64,000 nt of DNA from Pseudoalteromonas sp. MSK9-3 (GCF_003590335.1 NZ_MIET01000024.1:124001-188000); one strand, 5' to 3'. Shown: positions 1 to 10,075, counted from the first letter of the stretch. Notes: a model not told the origin generated them from the letters alone. Translations and numbers: made by a program.

Positions 1-139
1 GGTCAGCACAGCCTGTCATTTTGCCCGTATTTGCGCAATGCACGGTGAACTCAGCGCCGTCGGCTTCGACTAAATCGACCAAAAATCGTTTATATCGTTT
101 AATTAATTGCGCTTCGTTTAATGCGCTTGAAAATTTCAT
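1..139 (-). CDS. sfsA: SfsA, sugar fermentation stimulation protein homologue (partial, N-terminus only)
   Basis: Only the first 46 codons are inside the window; the gene runs off the left edge. Translation from the ATG at 139 gives [20 protein letters not shown] and continues with [14 protein letters not shown], which matches the start of the SfsA family (RYKRFL and HC-NTG-M-GC blocks). SfsA is a predicted DNA-binding or nuclease-like protein of uncertain role in carbohydrate metabolism. It is divergent from pepB, with about 80 bp between the two start codons. Confidence 0.88.
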   Translation of the reverse strand, partial: MKFSSALNEAQLIKRYKRFLVDLVEADGAEFTVHCANTGKMTGCAD

Positions 140-192
140 GGTTTAATCGCAAGTCAGTTGGGTGATACAAAACCCTAGTGTACACTGAGTCT

Positions 193-198
193 TATAAT
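193..198 (+). promoter_or_regulatory. candidate -10 box for pepB
   Basis: A perfect TATAAT lies 24 bp upstream of the pepB start in the sfsA/pepB divergent gap. No good -35 hexamer is seen 16-18 bp upstream, so this is a weak call. Confidence 0.35.
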
Positions 199-221
199 AT
201 AAGCGCAAAGGTTAAGATAAA

Positions 222-1517
222 ATGTCTGATAAATTTATTGTTCGTTTAAGTGAACAAGCTGCCGCATCTCATTGGGGCCAAGGTACAGGGCTATCGTTTT
301 CTGAAGATGGCGCGACGATCCATTTACAAGAAAATGAGACTTTAAAAAACATTCAAAAAGCGGCGCGTAGCATCGCACAGCAAGGGATAAAAAGCGTTTC
401 TTTATCAGGAGACACTTGGTGTACTGAATCACAGTGGGCATTTTATCAAGGCTTTGTGAGCCCGAAACAACTGGCCGGTGTTACATTTGTTGAAAATGCT
501 CAGTCAGATTTGACGGAATTAGCTGCTTTACAAACAGCAGCTTCATGGGCGCGCAGTATGATCAATGGTACCGCGGAAGATGTTTACCCAGAAAGCTTAG
601 CGGGAAATGCTGCCGAGTTCATTCAATCACTTGCACCTGAGCATGTCAGCTATCAAATTATCAAAGGTAACGCATTGCTTGAACAGCAATGGATTGGTAT
701 TCACGAAGTAGGCCGTGGCAGTGAGCGCCCACCAGTGTTACTTGAGCTAGATTACAACCCGACGGGAGATGCTAATGCACCAGTGAGTGCAGCTCTAGTG
801 GGTAAAGGGATCACATTCGATTCAGGTGGCTACTCAATTAAATCGAGTGAAGGCATGCTGGGTATGAAGTGCGATATGGGTGGCGCGGCAACCGTCACTG
901 CAGGCCTCGCTCTGGCAATTCAGCGCGGTATGAAAAAACGTATTAAGCTTTTCTTATGCTGTGCAGAAAACTTAATTTCTGGCCATGCTTATAAGTTGGG
1001 TGACATTTTAACATATAAAAATGGCACGACCGTTGAAATTGTTAATACTGATGCGGAAGGGCGTTTGGTATTAGCTGATGGCTTAATGGCGGCGGGTGAA
1101 ACGGGCGCTGAGTTAATCATTGATGCGGCAACCTTGACCGGTGCGGCATTAGTGGCCGTTGGCCAAGAATATAACGCGCTGTTTGGCTTAGATAAAGCAC
1201 TTGTAAACGACGTGCAACAGTTTGCGAGCGATGAATTTGAAGCTGCGTGGCCATTACCGCTTGAGCCTTGGCATAAAAACAACTGCCCATCGCCGTATGC
1301 TGATACAGCAAATAGCAGGGCACAAAAAGGTGGCGGCTTTGGTGGCGCATCGAATGCGGCAGGTTTTTTAGCGCGCTTTGTACCAAATGAAGGGCAAGGT
1401 TGGGTTCATATTGATTTAGCTGCGGCATTTCAAAATAATGCGGGCAGTCAATGGTCGGCAGGTGCAACAACATTAGGTATGCGTACTATTGCACGTACAT
1501 TACAAGAAAAAGCCTAA
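222..1517 (+). CDS. pepB: PepB-type M17 leucyl aminopeptidase
   Basis: Cytosolic metallo-aminopeptidase removing N-terminal residues from peptides. At 431 residues it has the short PepB length rather than the roughly 500 of PepA. The two-metal site is visible: GKGITFDSGGYSIK (about residues 194-207), KCDMGGAATV, and the signature [14 protein letters not shown] (about 273-286). The N-terminal 170 residues form the variable domain. Start ATG at 222 has AAAGG upstream. A second M17 enzyme, pepA, lies at the far end of the window and is a separate family member. An intrinsic terminator follows directly. Confidence 0.93.
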   Translation: MSDKFIVRLSEQAAASHWGQGTGLSFSEDGATIHLQENETLKNIQKAARSIAQQGIKSVSLSGDTWCTESQWAFYQGFVSPKQLAGVTFVENAQSDLTELAALQTAASWARSMINGTAEDVYPESLAGNAAEFIQSLAPEHVSYQIIKGNALLEQQWIGIHEVGRGSERPPVLLELDYNPTGDANAPVSAALVGKGITFDSGGYSIKSSEGMLGMKCDMGGAATVTAGLALAIQRGMKKRIKLFLCCAENLISGHAYKLGDILTYKNGTTVEIVNTDAEGRLVLADGLMAAGETGAELIIDAATLTGAALVAVGQEYNALFGLDKALVNDVQQFASDEFEAAWPLPLEPWHKNNCPSPYADTANSRAQKGGGFGGASNAAGFLARFVPNEGQGWVHIDLAAAFQNNAGSQWSAGATTLGMRTIARTLQEKA

Positions 1518-1538
1518 TTGAATAAAAGGTTTTAAGTT

Positions 1539-1566
1539 AAAAAAGCATGCTCTGGCATGCTTTTTT
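1539..1566 (+). terminator. intrinsic terminator of pepB
   Basis: Six A, stem GCATGC, loop TCTG, stem GCATGC, six T. The A and T flanks extend the pairing, so it may also stop the convergent CBS gene. Confidence 0.85.
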
Positions 1567-1597
1567 ATTGCCAAAATCATGGGACTTTGCGACAGAG

Positions 1598-2017
1598 TTA
1601 AGACAGCAAAGCCGCAGCTAGCCTGACAAAATCAGAAGACGTTAAAATTCCTAACAAGGTATTGTCTCTATTGATCACAGGCATGCACCCATGTCGGTTA
1701 TCGACAAAAAATTGGGCCACATCACTTAAACTCTGTTCGGGAGTGAGGGTGGTAAAGTCGGTTGCCATGATCTCAGTGACTGTGGTGTGTTTTTCTTTTC
1801 TCTCTAATGCATTTGGGCCGTAGTTAGCCAAAATACGCATGATTTCTGCCACCATGACTTTTTGAGTAAGCATACCGCATAGGGCTCCTTGGTGGTCAAC
1901 GACGGGAATATGGCGAATGCCCTTAGAACGCATTAAGTCATGTGCATCACGTAAAGACTGATCTTGTTTCACACTAAATGGGTTTGGAGTCATTAAATCT
2001 GCAACTGTCTGTAACAT
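1598..2017 (-). CDS. tandem CBS-domain protein
   Basis: 139 residues made of two CBS motifs only. The first (about 1-60) has DLMTPNPFSVKQDQSL and GIRHIPVVDHQGALCGMLT; the second (about 80-139) has EIMATDFTTLTPEQSL and HGCMPVINRDNTLLGILTSSDF. Such stand-alone CBS pairs bind adenine nucleotides or S-adenosyl compounds and regulate partner proteins; the partner is not evident from the neighbours. The ATG at 2017 has AGGTAGTGAG upstream. It is convergent with pepB and appears to be a single-gene unit. Confidence 0.88.
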   Translation of the reverse strand: MLQTVADLMTPNPFSVKQDQSLRDAHDLMRSKGIRHIPVVDHQGALCGMLTQKVMVAEIMRILANYGPNALERKEKHTTVTEIMATDFTTLTPEQSLSDVAQFFVDNRHGCMPVINRDNTLLGILTSSDFVRLAAALLS

Positions 2018-2165
2018 CTCACTACCTAAATTTCTGCTGGAGTATTTAGTTATAACCGAACTGAGTTTGTTTTGTATAAAAAAATACCGAACACCTGACT
2101 GATATCAATAAAAACGTTAAATGATGTCGAGAGGTGTAATTTCGCCTTACTCGAGGCAGAGAGCG

Positions 2166-2942
2166 TTAATCTCTGGCGGGTACTTGTGTGAAGAGATGAC
2201 TTTGCTGTTGAGCCAGTTGGATATATTTGTGTTGAACTAGCTCTGAGACGGGAACTAACTCATACCCCTGCTCAATTAACTCCGGTAGCATTTTGTGTAA
2301 AAATTTAACCGTTTCTGGGTAAGGGTGCGCAATTGCGATAACCCCATGCTTGTGTTCAGCAAGGGTTTTAAGTGCTGTTAACTGGGCTTCAAGCGCTGCT
2401 TGCGTGAGTACATTGTCTAAAAAGACATGCCGCCCGATATTTCTTACGCCAAATAAGTTGGCTGCATGTTGTGCTTGAGTTTGCTCAGTCGTGCGACTAT
2501 CTAGAAAAAATAAGTCGCGCTTTTTCAAGATCTCCATGGTCCAGACCATCGGGGTGATGTATTGAGTGAGGGCAGAGCCCATATGGTTGTTCACACCTTT
2601 AACTTGGGGGAGTGTTGCTAACGCATGCCCTAATGTGGTTTGTAATTGCCATTTGTTCATGTCTAATGTTAGCGCGCCGGGGCCAAGCTCTTTGCTTTCT
2701 ATTGCTTGCATAGGGACATGCAGGAGTAATTCTTTGTTTTCTTGACTTGCAAGTCGAGCGAATGACTGTGAATAAGGGGTGTGTGGCAAGATCGAAAAAG
2801 ACAACTGCCCTGGAAGGTTCAGAAGTTCAAGATCACGCTCGTGATTACCAACGTCATCAATAACAATGGCAATTTGTTTTGCATAGCAAGGTGCGAGTGC
2901 CAAGCAAAACCAGAGTACTCCCCAAATTAGTGTCCGTAGCAC
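2166..2942 (-). CDS. yibQ: divergent polysaccharide deacetylase, YibQ family
   Basis: 258-residue exported protein with an N-terminal hydrophobic signal ending near PCYA. The family core is visible: IAIVIDDVGNHERDLELL (about 24-41), LSFSILPHTPYS, LLLHVPMQAI and NNHMGSALT, with an AIAHPYP block near the C-terminus. The family keeps the deacetylase fold with a divergent active site, and its substrate is not established. The start is GTG with AGGAAC just upstream. It is the last gene of gpmI-envC-ctpA-yibQ, 35 bp after ctpA, the same company it keeps in E. coli, pointing to a cell-envelope job. Confidence 0.87.
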   Translation of the reverse strand: MLRTLIWGVLWFCLALAPCYAKQIAIVIDDVGNHERDLELLNLPGQLSFSILPHTPYSQSFARLASQENKELLLHVPMQAIESKELGPGALTLDMNKWQLQTTLGHALATLPQVKGVNNHMGSALTQYITPMVWTMEILKKRDLFFLDSRTTEQTQAQHAANLFGVRNIGRHVFLDNVLTQAALEAQLTALKTLAEHKHGVIAIAHPYPETVKFLHKMLPELIEQGYELVPVSELVQHKYIQLAQQQSHLFTQVPARD

Positions 2943-2977
2943 GGTTCCTACTTATCTTTGTTTTTATAAAATAGTTA

Positions 2978-4201
2978 TTATTTTTTGAGTCGCTTTTTCG
3001 CTGTTACTATATGTGAATCAAGCTTGGCCAATATTGCGAGATTGGTCGTTTGTTCATCAGTCATTATAACGGATTTGTCTAAATTCGAAAGGTTTTGCGG
3101 TGTTATTATCACATCTGGTTTAATGCCCACGCCTTCGATCGATCGCCCTGATGGCGTGAAGTAACGTGCGGTTGTGAGTTTTAACGCAGTCGTCCCATTC
3201 CCCAAGGGAATGAGAGATTGAACAGAGCCTTTCCCATAAGATTGTTTACCTATGATCAAGGCGCGTTCATTGTCTTGTAATGCACCCGCCACTATTTCTG
3301 CAGCCGATGCGGATTGTTCATTGATCAGCACTACGATGGGCGCGCCATTTAGAATATCACCACTTTGCGCTGTGAAGCGTTGGTTTGCATCGAAGAAGCG
3401 GCCTTTAGTGGTCACGATAGTCCCTGCTTGCAAGAAAAGGTCTGAAATTGCCACCGCACTACTGAGTGTCCCTCCTGGGTTGTCTCTGAGGTCGAGCACA
3501 AGCCCTGTTAATGGCGAACCATTTTTACTGATCAATTTGTTGATATGCCGAGAAATGTCATGATAGCTATGGTTATTAAAACTGTTTAACTCGATATACC
3601 CATTACCGCTTCTCAATAGCTGGCTATTCACGCTTTCCAGATTAATTTCTTGCCTACGTAAGGCTAATGTAAGGTTCGTTTTAGCACGCTCGACGGTAAT
3701 ATTAATCGTTGCAAATTCAGCGTTTCTAAGTAGTTTAGAAACATGAGCGATATCTTTGGTCGTTACATCATCAGTCCCTATTGCGACAAGCTTGTCACCT
3801 CCTTCTATGCCGGCTTGTGCGGCAGGTGAGCCTGGTAACGTATTCACAATTACAATGCGGTCATCAACGCGCTCAACTTCGATACCAATCCCGGTATAGC
3901 GACCATTTGCAGCACTAAAAATGGCGTCTAACTCGTGCTCTGGTAAGTATTTAGAGTAAGAGTCTAATTGGTCAAATAGGGTGTTAATATTATTCGATTG
4001 AATATGACTGAGTGGGATGTCTTCCACATAATAAGTATGTATGTGATAAACAATTTCGTTAATTTGTTCGTTATCAAACTGGGACGTGGCTGCCGCATTG
4101 TGAATGTGTAAGGCGAGCCCAAGCAATATCATATAGCAGAACGCCTGCCATTGGTGGGTTACATGTTGAACATGCGCTAAAAATAGGTGTTTCTTTATCA
4201 T
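2978..4201 (-). CDS. carboxy-terminal processing protease, S41 family (CtpA type)
   Basis: About 407 residues. N-terminal membrane anchor or signal (about 15-40), PDZ domain (GIGIEVERVDDRIVIVNTLP, PAAQAGIEGGDKLVAI), then the S41 catalytic domain with GLVLDLRDNPGG, the nucleophile region NEQSASAAEIVAGAL and the lysine block IGKQSYGKGSVQ, so the Ser-Lys dyad is present. I chose the ATG at 4201 because GGAG stands 8 bp upstream; a GTG nine codons earlier (4228) has no ribosome site. It probably cleaves periplasmic proteins or peptidoglycan hydrolase regulators. It sits 38 bp after envC in the septal-hydrolysis operon. Confidence 0.9.
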   Translation of the reverse strand: MIKKHLFLAHVQHVTHQWQAFCYMILLGLALHIHNAAATSQFDNEQINEIVYHIHTYYVEDIPLSHIQSNNINTLFDQLDSYSKYLPEHELDAIFSAANGRYTGIGIEVERVDDRIVIVNTLPGSPAAQAGIEGGDKLVAIGTDDVTTKDIAHVSKLLRNAEFATINITVERAKTNLTLALRRQEINLESVNSQLLRSGNGYIELNSFNNHSYHDISRHINKLISKNGSPLTGLVLDLRDNPGGTLSSAVAISDLFLQAGTIVTTKGRFFDANQRFTAQSGDILNGAPIVVLINEQSASAAEIVAGALQDNERALIIGKQSYGKGSVQSLIPLGNGTTALKLTTARYFTPSGRSIEGVGIKPDVIITPQNLSNLDKSVIMTDEQTTNLAILAKLDSHIVTAKKRLKK

Positions 4202-4238
4202 GTGCTGCTCCAATGTCTTGGGCAGCACAGTTAATCAA

Positions 4239-5372
4239 TTAACTTGCTCTGCACCATTTTACTGGGTCGACAGCGCTTCCCTTATGCCGTATTTCAAAGT
4301 ATAGACCAGAACTAGGCTGACCGCCGCTTTGCCCGACTAATGCGATAGGTTCACCGTCAGAGACTAGATCCCCCACATCTTTTAATAAGGTTTGTGCATG
4401 ACCATATAGGCTCATAAAGCCTTTTCCATGATCAACGACGATGACCCAGCCAAAACCATTGAGCCAATCTGCATAAACGACCTGACCTTGATCAATACTA
4501 TTTACTGGTTGCCCAGCAGGGGATTTAATGACAATGCCTTTCCAGTTCATACCGGCATGTTTGCGTTGTCCAAAGCGGTGCTTTATGCGGCCCTTACTAG
4601 GAAAGAGCAATTGACCTTTTTGTTGCGCTAGGCCATTGAGGGTAATTTTTTCTGGCACTTCTATCTTGGTTAAATTTTCTAATGTCGCGAGCAGTGTTTT
4701 CTCATTTTCTTTTAAATATGAGATTGCTTGTTGTGTTTTGCCAAGTGTTTTATTAAGTGCGGCTAAACTCTCTTTACGTTGCTTTTGCAAAGCGGCTAAT
4801 GCGTTTTTTCGTGAGGTTTGCTGCGTAAGTAGTTTGGCCAATTTATTTTGTGTTCGCGCCAGTTTGTTTTGATTTTCAGCCAGGTCTGCCACAACCATTT
4901 TTAAACGCTCAAGTTGTGAAATTCTCGCTTTGTTGAAGTAATCATAATAACTCAAGGTGCGCTCAAAGGTTGCACTTAATTCTTGGTTGAGCAGCATTTT
5001 TGAATAGTCATGAGTACCGGTCATATAGGCACTTTTTAGTTGAGAAGCGAGTAAGCCTTGCAGCTTTTGCTTTTGCTTGTTAAGTCTTTTCGACTCATTG
5101 AGCAAGGCATATTGTTGTTGTTGATTTTCATTGATGCTTTGTTGAGTCAGTGACAATGCTTTAGCATTTTTGGCAATATCTAGTTCGTGTGTTTTTACCG
5201 TACTTTGTAACGCGGTGATATTTTTTTGCTGCTGTTGGTAAGTTTTTTGGCTTTTTTTTAGCTCTTTTTGTACTTCGGTTAAGTCTTGTTTAGTACGAGA
5301 CTCATTGGCCGCAACATAGGTTGCGGTCAATGAACATATAAACAAAACACACCTGATCAAGGTGATGTGCAT
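4239..5372 (-). CDS. envC: EnvC, murein hydrolase activator
   Basis: Periplasmic activator of N-acetylmuramoyl-L-alanine amidases at the division septum. Signal peptide (about 1-22), long coiled coil (about 25-245, rich in K, Q and L heptads), then a C-terminal LytM/M23 domain (about 255-377). The LytM domain is degenerate: the first zinc histidine is replaced (GMNWKG) and the HxH motif reads YFEIRH, as in catalytically dead EnvC proteins; LYGH is kept. It starts 2 bp after the gpmI stop and is surely co-transcribed with it. Confidence 0.93.
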   Translation of the reverse strand: MHITLIRCVLFICSLTATYVAANESRTKQDLTEVQKELKKSQKTYQQQQKNITALQSTVKTHELDIAKNAKALSLTQQSINENQQQQYALLNESKRLNKQKQKLQGLLASQLKSAYMTGTHDYSKMLLNQELSATFERTLSYYDYFNKARISQLERLKMVVADLAENQNKLARTQNKLAKLLTQQTSRKNALAALQKQRKESLAALNKTLGKTQQAISYLKENEKTLLATLENLTKIEVPEKITLNGLAQQKGQLLFPSKGRIKHRFGQRKHAGMNWKGIVIKSPAGQPVNSIDQGQVVYADWLNGFGWVIVVDHGKGFMSLYGHAQTLLKDVGDLVSDGEPIALVGQSGGQPSSGLYFEIRHKGSAVDPVKWCRAS

Positions 5373-5374
5373 AG

Positions 5375-6919
5375 TTATTTTATCGTCATAATAGGAGTAC
5401 CGGTCATTTCTGCTGGTTGCTCCATACCAATTAAATGCAAAATGGTGGGGGCAACGTCACTGAGCGCTTTACCTGAGTGCGGTTGTGCGTCACGGCCAAC
5501 ATAAATAAAGGGAACCGGTTCGCTGGTATGGGCGGTATGCGCTTGTCCTGTTGCCGGATTAGCCATTTGCTCTGCATTACCGTGATCGGCGGTGATCAGT
5601 GCTTCACCACCCACCTCTTTAAGCGCAGCAACGACACGGCCAATACAGGCATCTACTGCTTCACAGGCTTGTACAGCTGCGTCAAATACGCCTGAGTGAC
5701 CAACCATATCACCATTGGGATAATTGCAGATTATCACATCATGTTCACCACTATGAATTGCTGCAACTAAAGTGTCAGTGAGTAGTTCGGAGTTCATCTC
5801 AGGTTGCAGGTCATAAGTTGCTACCTGAGGTGAAGGAATAAGTTCTCGTTTTTCACCTTCAAATAGGTCTTCGCGTCCACCGCTGAAAAAGAAAGTAACG
5901 TGTGCGTATTTTTCTGTTTCAGAAATTCTCAGTTGAGTTTTATTATGTTTGGCAAGCCACTCACCCAGCACATTGTTGAGTGCTTCAGGTGCAAATGCAG
6001 CGGGTGCATCAATGTCTGCGGCGTATTCAGTCATCATCACAAATGCACTTAACTCAGGTGCACGTTTTTTAGTAAAGCCTGTAAACCCGTCATCGACAAA
6101 TGCCCGTGTCATTTGACGCGCTCTATCAGCTCTGAAGTTCATAAAAATAACGGTATCACCATCGTTAATGGTTGCAGCCGAGGCGTTTTGTGGTTGGATG
6201 GCAGATGCAGTGACAAATTCATCGTTCTCATCACGCTCATACGCAGCATTTAATGCATCAATACCTGAGTTATAGTGATGCTGTGCTTGGGCATTAACGA
6301 TAAGGTCATAGGCTGTTTCGACTCGTTCCCAACGGTTATCTCTGTCCATGGCATAGTAACGGCCTACTACAGATGCTAATCGGCCACATTGTAACGATGC
6401 AAACGTGGCCTCAACACGTTCAATAGAAGCTGCAGCACTGCGAGGTGGTGTATCACGTCCGTCTAAAAATGCGTGAAAGTACACGTGTTGTGCACCTCGT
6501 TGTGCTGCTAATTTGATAGCAGCGACGATGTGATCTTCATGACTATGCACGCCACCAGGGCTCAATAAGCCCATTAAGTGAACGGCTTTATTTGCCGCGA
6601 CCGCTTTATCAATATTAGACACAAGTACGGGGTTATGCTCAAATTCACCATCATCAATGGCTTTAGTAATACGGGTAAAGTCTTGGTAAACGATACGTCC
6701 AGCGCCTAAATTGACATGACCTACTTCTGAATTACCCATTTGTCCATCAGGTAATCCCACATCTAAACCTGAACCTGAAATAAGTGTATGAGGTTGGGTT
6801 TGCCATAGTTCATCTAATACCGGAGTATTTGCGGCTAAAATTGCGTTACTTTCTGTTTCTTCTCTGTAACCCCAACCATCTAAAATCATTAGAACAAGTG
6901 GTTTTTTCTGTGCAGTCAT
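5375..6919 (-). CDS. gpmI: 2,3-bisphosphoglycerate-independent phosphoglycerate mutase
   Basis: Interconverts 3- and 2-phosphoglycerate in glycolysis and gluconeogenesis using two Mn ions. 514 residues, the usual length. Visible: [11 protein letters not shown] (about 10-20), the phosphorylated serine in [13 protein letters not shown] (about 60-72), the [12 protein letters not shown] block, and the metal block [13 protein letters not shown] (about 440-452) with [11 protein letters not shown]. Start ATG has AGGAG at a good distance. It heads the gpmI-envC-ctpA-yibQ operon and is divergent from yibN. Confidence 0.97.
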   Translation of the reverse strand: MTAQKKPLVLMILDGWGYREETESNAILAANTPVLDELWQTQPHTLISGSGLDVGLPDGQMGNSEVGHVNLGAGRIVYQDFTRITKAIDDGEFEHNPVLVSNIDKAVAANKAVHLMGLLSPGGVHSHEDHIVAAIKLAAQRGAQHVYFHAFLDGRDTPPRSAAASIERVEATFASLQCGRLASVVGRYYAMDRDNRWERVETAYDLIVNAQAQHHYNSGIDALNAAYERDENDEFVTASAIQPQNASAATINDGDTVIFMNFRADRARQMTRAFVDDGFTGFTKKRAPELSAFVMMTEYAADIDAPAAFAPEALNNVLGEWLAKHNKTQLRISETEKYAHVTFFFSGGREDLFEGEKRELIPSPQVATYDLQPEMNSELLTDTLVAAIHSGEHDVIICNYPNGDMVGHSGVFDAAVQACEAVDACIGRVVAALKEVGGEALITADHGNAEQMANPATGQAHTAHTSEPVPFIYVGRDAQPHSGKALSDVAPTILHLIGMEQPAEMTGTPIMTIK

Positions 6920-7183
6920 TTGAGCTCCTGAAATATGGCACGATGTCTGGGTCTAGCATACCTTGTTTTACATCAATGTTCAGCCCGTGAGCGATGATTT
7001 ATGCTCACGTTGTGAAGGATTAAATAATAAGTTTACTGATGCTCACCCAGTTTGAGTTTTGATTTGTTTATGGCCGAGTTAATAAAGGGCTATACCCAAG
7101 TGATCGCAAAATGTATACTTCGGGGTTATTAAAAATCATACATAATCGCTGCGCTTTGCTGCGAGACTAAAGTTGGAAGGTTC

Positions 7184-7615
7184 ATGGAACAATATATTGA
7201 ATTTATTGGCAATCATGCTGTATTAAGTATTATTTGGTTGGCGATAGTCGCAATGATAGTAAGCAGCTTTATTAAAAGTAAGTTTTCTGCAATTAGACAA
7301 ATTAATCCTCAGCAATTAACGCTATTGGTTAATCGTGAAGAAGGTCAGGTTGTTGATATTAGGGCGATTAAAGAGTTTAATGCGGGACAAATTGCCGGCG
7401 CAAAGCATTTAAGTGCTGAAAAGGCAAAACAAAGTGAATTTGTTGGCCTTGAAAAACTCAAAAGCAAACCCATTATATTGGTATGTACCACGGGTATGAC
7501 TGCTTCTGGCATCGCAAATACCATGCATAAAGCTGGATTTGAGCAGGTTTACGTATTAAATGGTGGTATGGGAGCTTGGCAAAATGCAGGCTTGCCGACT
7601 ACATCAGGAAAATAA
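7184..7615 (+). CDS. yibN: membrane-anchored rhodanese-domain protein YibN
   Basis: 143 residues. One N-terminal membrane helix (about 13-32), then a rhodanese fold (about 45-140) with VVDIRAIKEFNAGQIAGAKH and the active-site loop LVCTTGMTASG, so the catalytic cysteine is present (C-T-T-G-M-T). Start ATG has GGAAGG upstream. It leads yibN-grxC-secB-gpsA, 12 bp ahead of grxC. The physiological sulfur acceptor is not known; the context suggests thiol handling near the Sec system. Confidence 0.9.
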   Translation: MEQYIEFIGNHAVLSIIWLAIVAMIVSSFIKSKFSAIRQINPQQLTLLVNREEGQVVDIRAIKEFNAGQIAGAKHLSAEKAKQSEFVGLEKLKSKPIILVCTTGMTASGIANTMHKAGFEQVYVLNGGMGAWQNAGLPTTSGK

Positions 7616-7627
7616 AGAGAGAATTCA

Positions 7628-7885
7628 ATGAGCCAGGTTGTTATATACAGTAAAGATTACTGCCCATTTTGTCATCGTGCCAAAGCATTGTTTGATGCAA
7701 AAGGTGTCACATATACAGAGTATGATATTGGTGTTCAACCTGAGCTACGTGATGAAATGATTGATAAAGCGAATGGGGCATATACGGTACCGCAAATTTT
7801 TATCAATGATAAGCATATTGGTGGCTGTGATGATCTTATGGCCACAGAAGCTCAAGGTAAACTTGATACCTTGCTAACAGCATAA
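7628..7885 (+). CDS. grxC: glutaredoxin 3
   Basis: 85-residue dithiol glutaredoxin. Redox motif [14 protein letters not shown] (CPFC at about 12-15), the cis-proline loop TVPQIFIND (about 56-64) and the glutathione-contacting GGCDDLMA. It reduces disulfides and glutathionylated proteins with electrons from glutathione. It lies between yibN and secB in the order found in E. coli. Confidence 0.95.
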   Translation: MSQVVIYSKDYCPFCHRAKALFDAKGVTYTEYDIGVQPELRDEMIDKANGAYTVPQIFINDKHIGGCDDLMATEAQGKLDTLLTA

Positions 7886-7919
7886 TTATACAAACAAAAA
7901 ATTTAATTTAGGAACACTC

Positions 7920-8405
7920 ATGACTGAACAAAATCAAAACGCAGCGGCAGAGCAACAAGAAGGCGCACAATTTAACATTCAACGTATCTTTACTAAAGAT
8001 GTATCGTTTGAAACGCCTAATTCTCCAGCTATCTTCCAAAAAGAGTGGACACCTGAAGTTAAGTTAGACATGGACACGCGTTCAAATAAGCTTGATGAAA
8101 ATGTATATGAAGTTGTTCTTGCACTGACTGTGACAGCAACGATTGGTGAAGAAACGGCATTTTTATGTGAAATTCAACAAGCCGGTATCTTCTCTATTGC
8201 AGAATTAGAAGAGCTACAAATGGCTCATATGCTAGGTGCTTATTGCCCTAACATTTTGTTCCCGTATGCGCGTGAAGCTGTAGCTGGTCTTGTTAACCGT
8301 GGTACTTTCCCACAGTTAAACCTAGCACCAGTTAACTTTGATGCGTTGTTTTCTCAGTACATGCAACAACGAGCTGCGCAAGCAGAGCAAACTGCTGACG
8401 CATAA
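7920..8405 (+). CDS. secB: SecB protein-export chaperone
   Basis: 161 residues, matching the SecB family throughout: [19 protein letters not shown] near the N-terminus, [10 protein letters not shown] in the middle, and [15 protein letters not shown] toward the C-terminus. The homotetramer keeps pre-proteins unfolded and delivers them to SecA. The N-terminal tail is Gln/Glu/Ala rich. RBS AGGAA precedes the ATG. The stop codon lies 3 bp before the gpsA ATG, so gpsA is probably translationally coupled. Confidence 0.97.
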   Translation: MTEQNQNAAAEQQEGAQFNIQRIFTKDVSFETPNSPAIFQKEWTPEVKLDMDTRSNKLDENVYEVVLALTVTATIGEETAFLCEIQQAGIFSIAELEELQMAHMLGAYCPNILFPYAREAVAGLVNRGTFPQLNLAPVNFDALFSQYMQQRAAQAEQTADA

Positions 8406-8408
8406 TTG

Positions 8409-9416
8409 ATGACATCAGCACATACAGCTGTAACTGTTTTAGGGGCGGGGTCTTATGGCACCGCCCTTGCTATTTGTTTTGCCCGAAATGGTCACAAAGT
8501 AACATTATGGGGTAGAAACCAGCAAGACGTTGAGACGCTAGCAGCTGAGCGCAAGAACCAACGTTACTTACCAGATATTACCTTCCCAGATTCCTTGATA
8601 TTAGAAGCCGACTTACAAAAGGCGGTTCAAGCCAGTGAGTTAGTGTTGATGGTAGTACCCAGTCACGCGTTTGGTCAAACGCTAGAGCAGATCCAGGGAG
8701 ACCTTTTACCTAATGCAAGAGTTGCATGGGCAACGAAGGGGTTAGAGCCCGAAACAGGTCGACTACTGCAAGATGTTGCGACACAAAAGCTCGGTGATGA
8801 CATTCCTTTGGCAGTTCTATCAGGACCAACGTTCGCTAAAGAAATGGCGGCTGGGCTTGTAACGGCTATTTCAGTATCGGCGACACACAGTGAGTTTGCT
8901 GCTGAGCTGGCTAAGTTACTGCATTGTGGCCGTTCATTCCGTGTTTACAATAATGACGATTTTATTGGCATTCAATTAGGTGGTGCAGTTAAAAACGTGA
9001 TTGCGATTGGTGCGGGTATGTCTGACGGGTTTGGATTTGGTGCGAATGCAAGAACGGCTTTGATCACGCGCGGCTTAGCTGAGCTGTGTCGACTAGGCTG
9101 CGCATTAGGAGCGCGTTCTGAAACCTTTATGGGGATGGCTGGGTTAGGTGACTTGATCTTAACTTGTACAGATAATCAGTCGAGGAATCGACGATTTGGT
9201 ATTGCTTTGGGTAAAGGCCTTGCGGTGCAAGAAGCGATGGATAGCATTGGTCAGGTTGTTGAAGGCTATCGGAACACCAAAGAAGTGTACTTGTTAGCTC
9301 AACGTTCAGGTATTGAAATGCCCATTACAGAACAAATCTATCAGGTGCTATATCAGCAAAAAGATGTGAAAGAAGCGGCAATGGCATTATTAAGCCGAGA
9401 ACAAAAAGCGGAGTGA
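8409..9416 (+). CDS. gpsA: glycerol-3-phosphate dehydrogenase [NAD(P)+]
   Basis: Makes sn-glycerol 3-phosphate from dihydroxyacetone phosphate for phospholipid synthesis. Rossmann motif [12 protein letters not shown] (about 10-21), the MVVPSHAFG and [11 protein letters not shown] blocks, and the substrate region [16 protein letters not shown] with its catalytic lysine. I start at ATG 8409; a TTG at 8406, directly after the secB stop, is also possible. No strong ribosome site is seen, which fits coupling to secB. Its terminator begins inside the last codons. Confidence 0.96.
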   Translation: MTSAHTAVTVLGAGSYGTALAICFARNGHKVTLWGRNQQDVETLAAERKNQRYLPDITFPDSLILEADLQKAVQASELVLMVVPSHAFGQTLEQIQGDLLPNARVAWATKGLEPETGRLLQDVATQKLGDDIPLAVLSGPTFAKEMAAGLVTAISVSATHSEFAAELAKLLHCGRSFRVYNNDDFIGIQLGGAVKNVIAIGAGMSDGFGFGANARTALITRGLAELCRLGCALGARSETFMGMAGLGDLILTCTDNQSRNRRFGIALGKGLAVQEAMDSIGQVVEGYRNTKEVYLLAQRSGIEMPITEQIYQVLYQQKDVKEAAMALLSREQKAE

Positions 9417-9434
9417 TAACATCTCCGCTTTTTT
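9403..9434 (+). terminator. intrinsic terminator overlapping the gpsA 3' end
   Basis: Stem AAAAAGCGGAG pairs with CTCCGCTTTTT across a 9-base loop. The left arm is coding sequence and the loop contains the gpsA stop codon. Confidence 0.82.
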
Positions 9435-9465
9435 GTATGTAGTCTATAAACCTGTTATAGGGTAG

Positions 9466-9930
9466 CTATTTAGCGTTAATGAAGTCGAGCTGTCGCCAAG
9501 ATTCATAAACAAAAACAGCCACCGCGTTTGATAGGTTCATACTACGACTGTCTGGGCGCATAGGAATACGCAAGCGCTGCTCTTCAGGTAGTGAATAAAT
9601 TATATCATCAGGAAGTCCACGGGTTTCAGGCCCAAATAGCAAGCAATCACCAGCTTGATATTCTGGTTGGTGATGGTATTTAGTGCCTTTTGTTGTACAG
9701 GCAAAGATACGTTTAGGTTGTTGCTTTTCTATGTACTCTGCAAAAGATGCGTGGCGTTGAACATCACTAAATTCATGATAATCTAACCCAGCGCGCTTTA
9801 CGCGTTTATCATCCCACTCAAACCCTAATGGTTCGATTAAATGCAGTGAATAACCGGTGTTGGCACATAAACGGATTATATTACCCGTGTTAGGTGGGAT
9901 TTCTGGCTGGTATAGTACAATATCTAACAT
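9466..9930 (-). CDS. trmL: tRNA (cytidine(34)-2'-O)-methyltransferase TrmL
   Basis: 154-residue SPOUT-class methyltransferase that modifies the wobble base of leucine tRNAs. Visible: [20 protein letters not shown] (about 7-26), [26 protein letters not shown] (SAM-binding knot) and [19 protein letters not shown] at the C-terminus. RBS GAGG precedes the ATG. It is convergent with gpsA, close to the E. coli arrangement secB-gpsA-cysE-trmL but without cysE. Confidence 0.95.
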   Translation of the reverse strand: MLDIVLYQPEIPPNTGNIIRLCANTGYSLHLIEPLGFEWDDKRVKRAGLDYHEFSDVQRHASFAEYIEKQQPKRIFACTTKGTKYHHQPEYQAGDCLLFGPETRGLPDDIIYSLPEEQRLRIPMRPDSRSMNLSNAVAVFVYESWRQLDFINAK

Positions 9931-10075
9931 AATAACCTCGAATAATGTAATAGCACTAGTATATCGAAAAGATGACAGCGCGATAACTATTTTAGAAGTG
10001 ATGTCATATGCCTTTAATTTGCATGTGGTAAGTTACTTGCAGTAGTATCGCCAAGTCGTAACGGCGGAGGATAAT

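Noticed and set aside
989..1473. Minus-strand frames inside pepB (97 and 118 codons)
   Set aside because: Shadows of a strongly conserved coding region; no independent support.
8406..8408. TTG as the gpsA start
   Set aside because: Possible, but the ATG directly after it fits the family N-terminus equally well and is the stronger codon.
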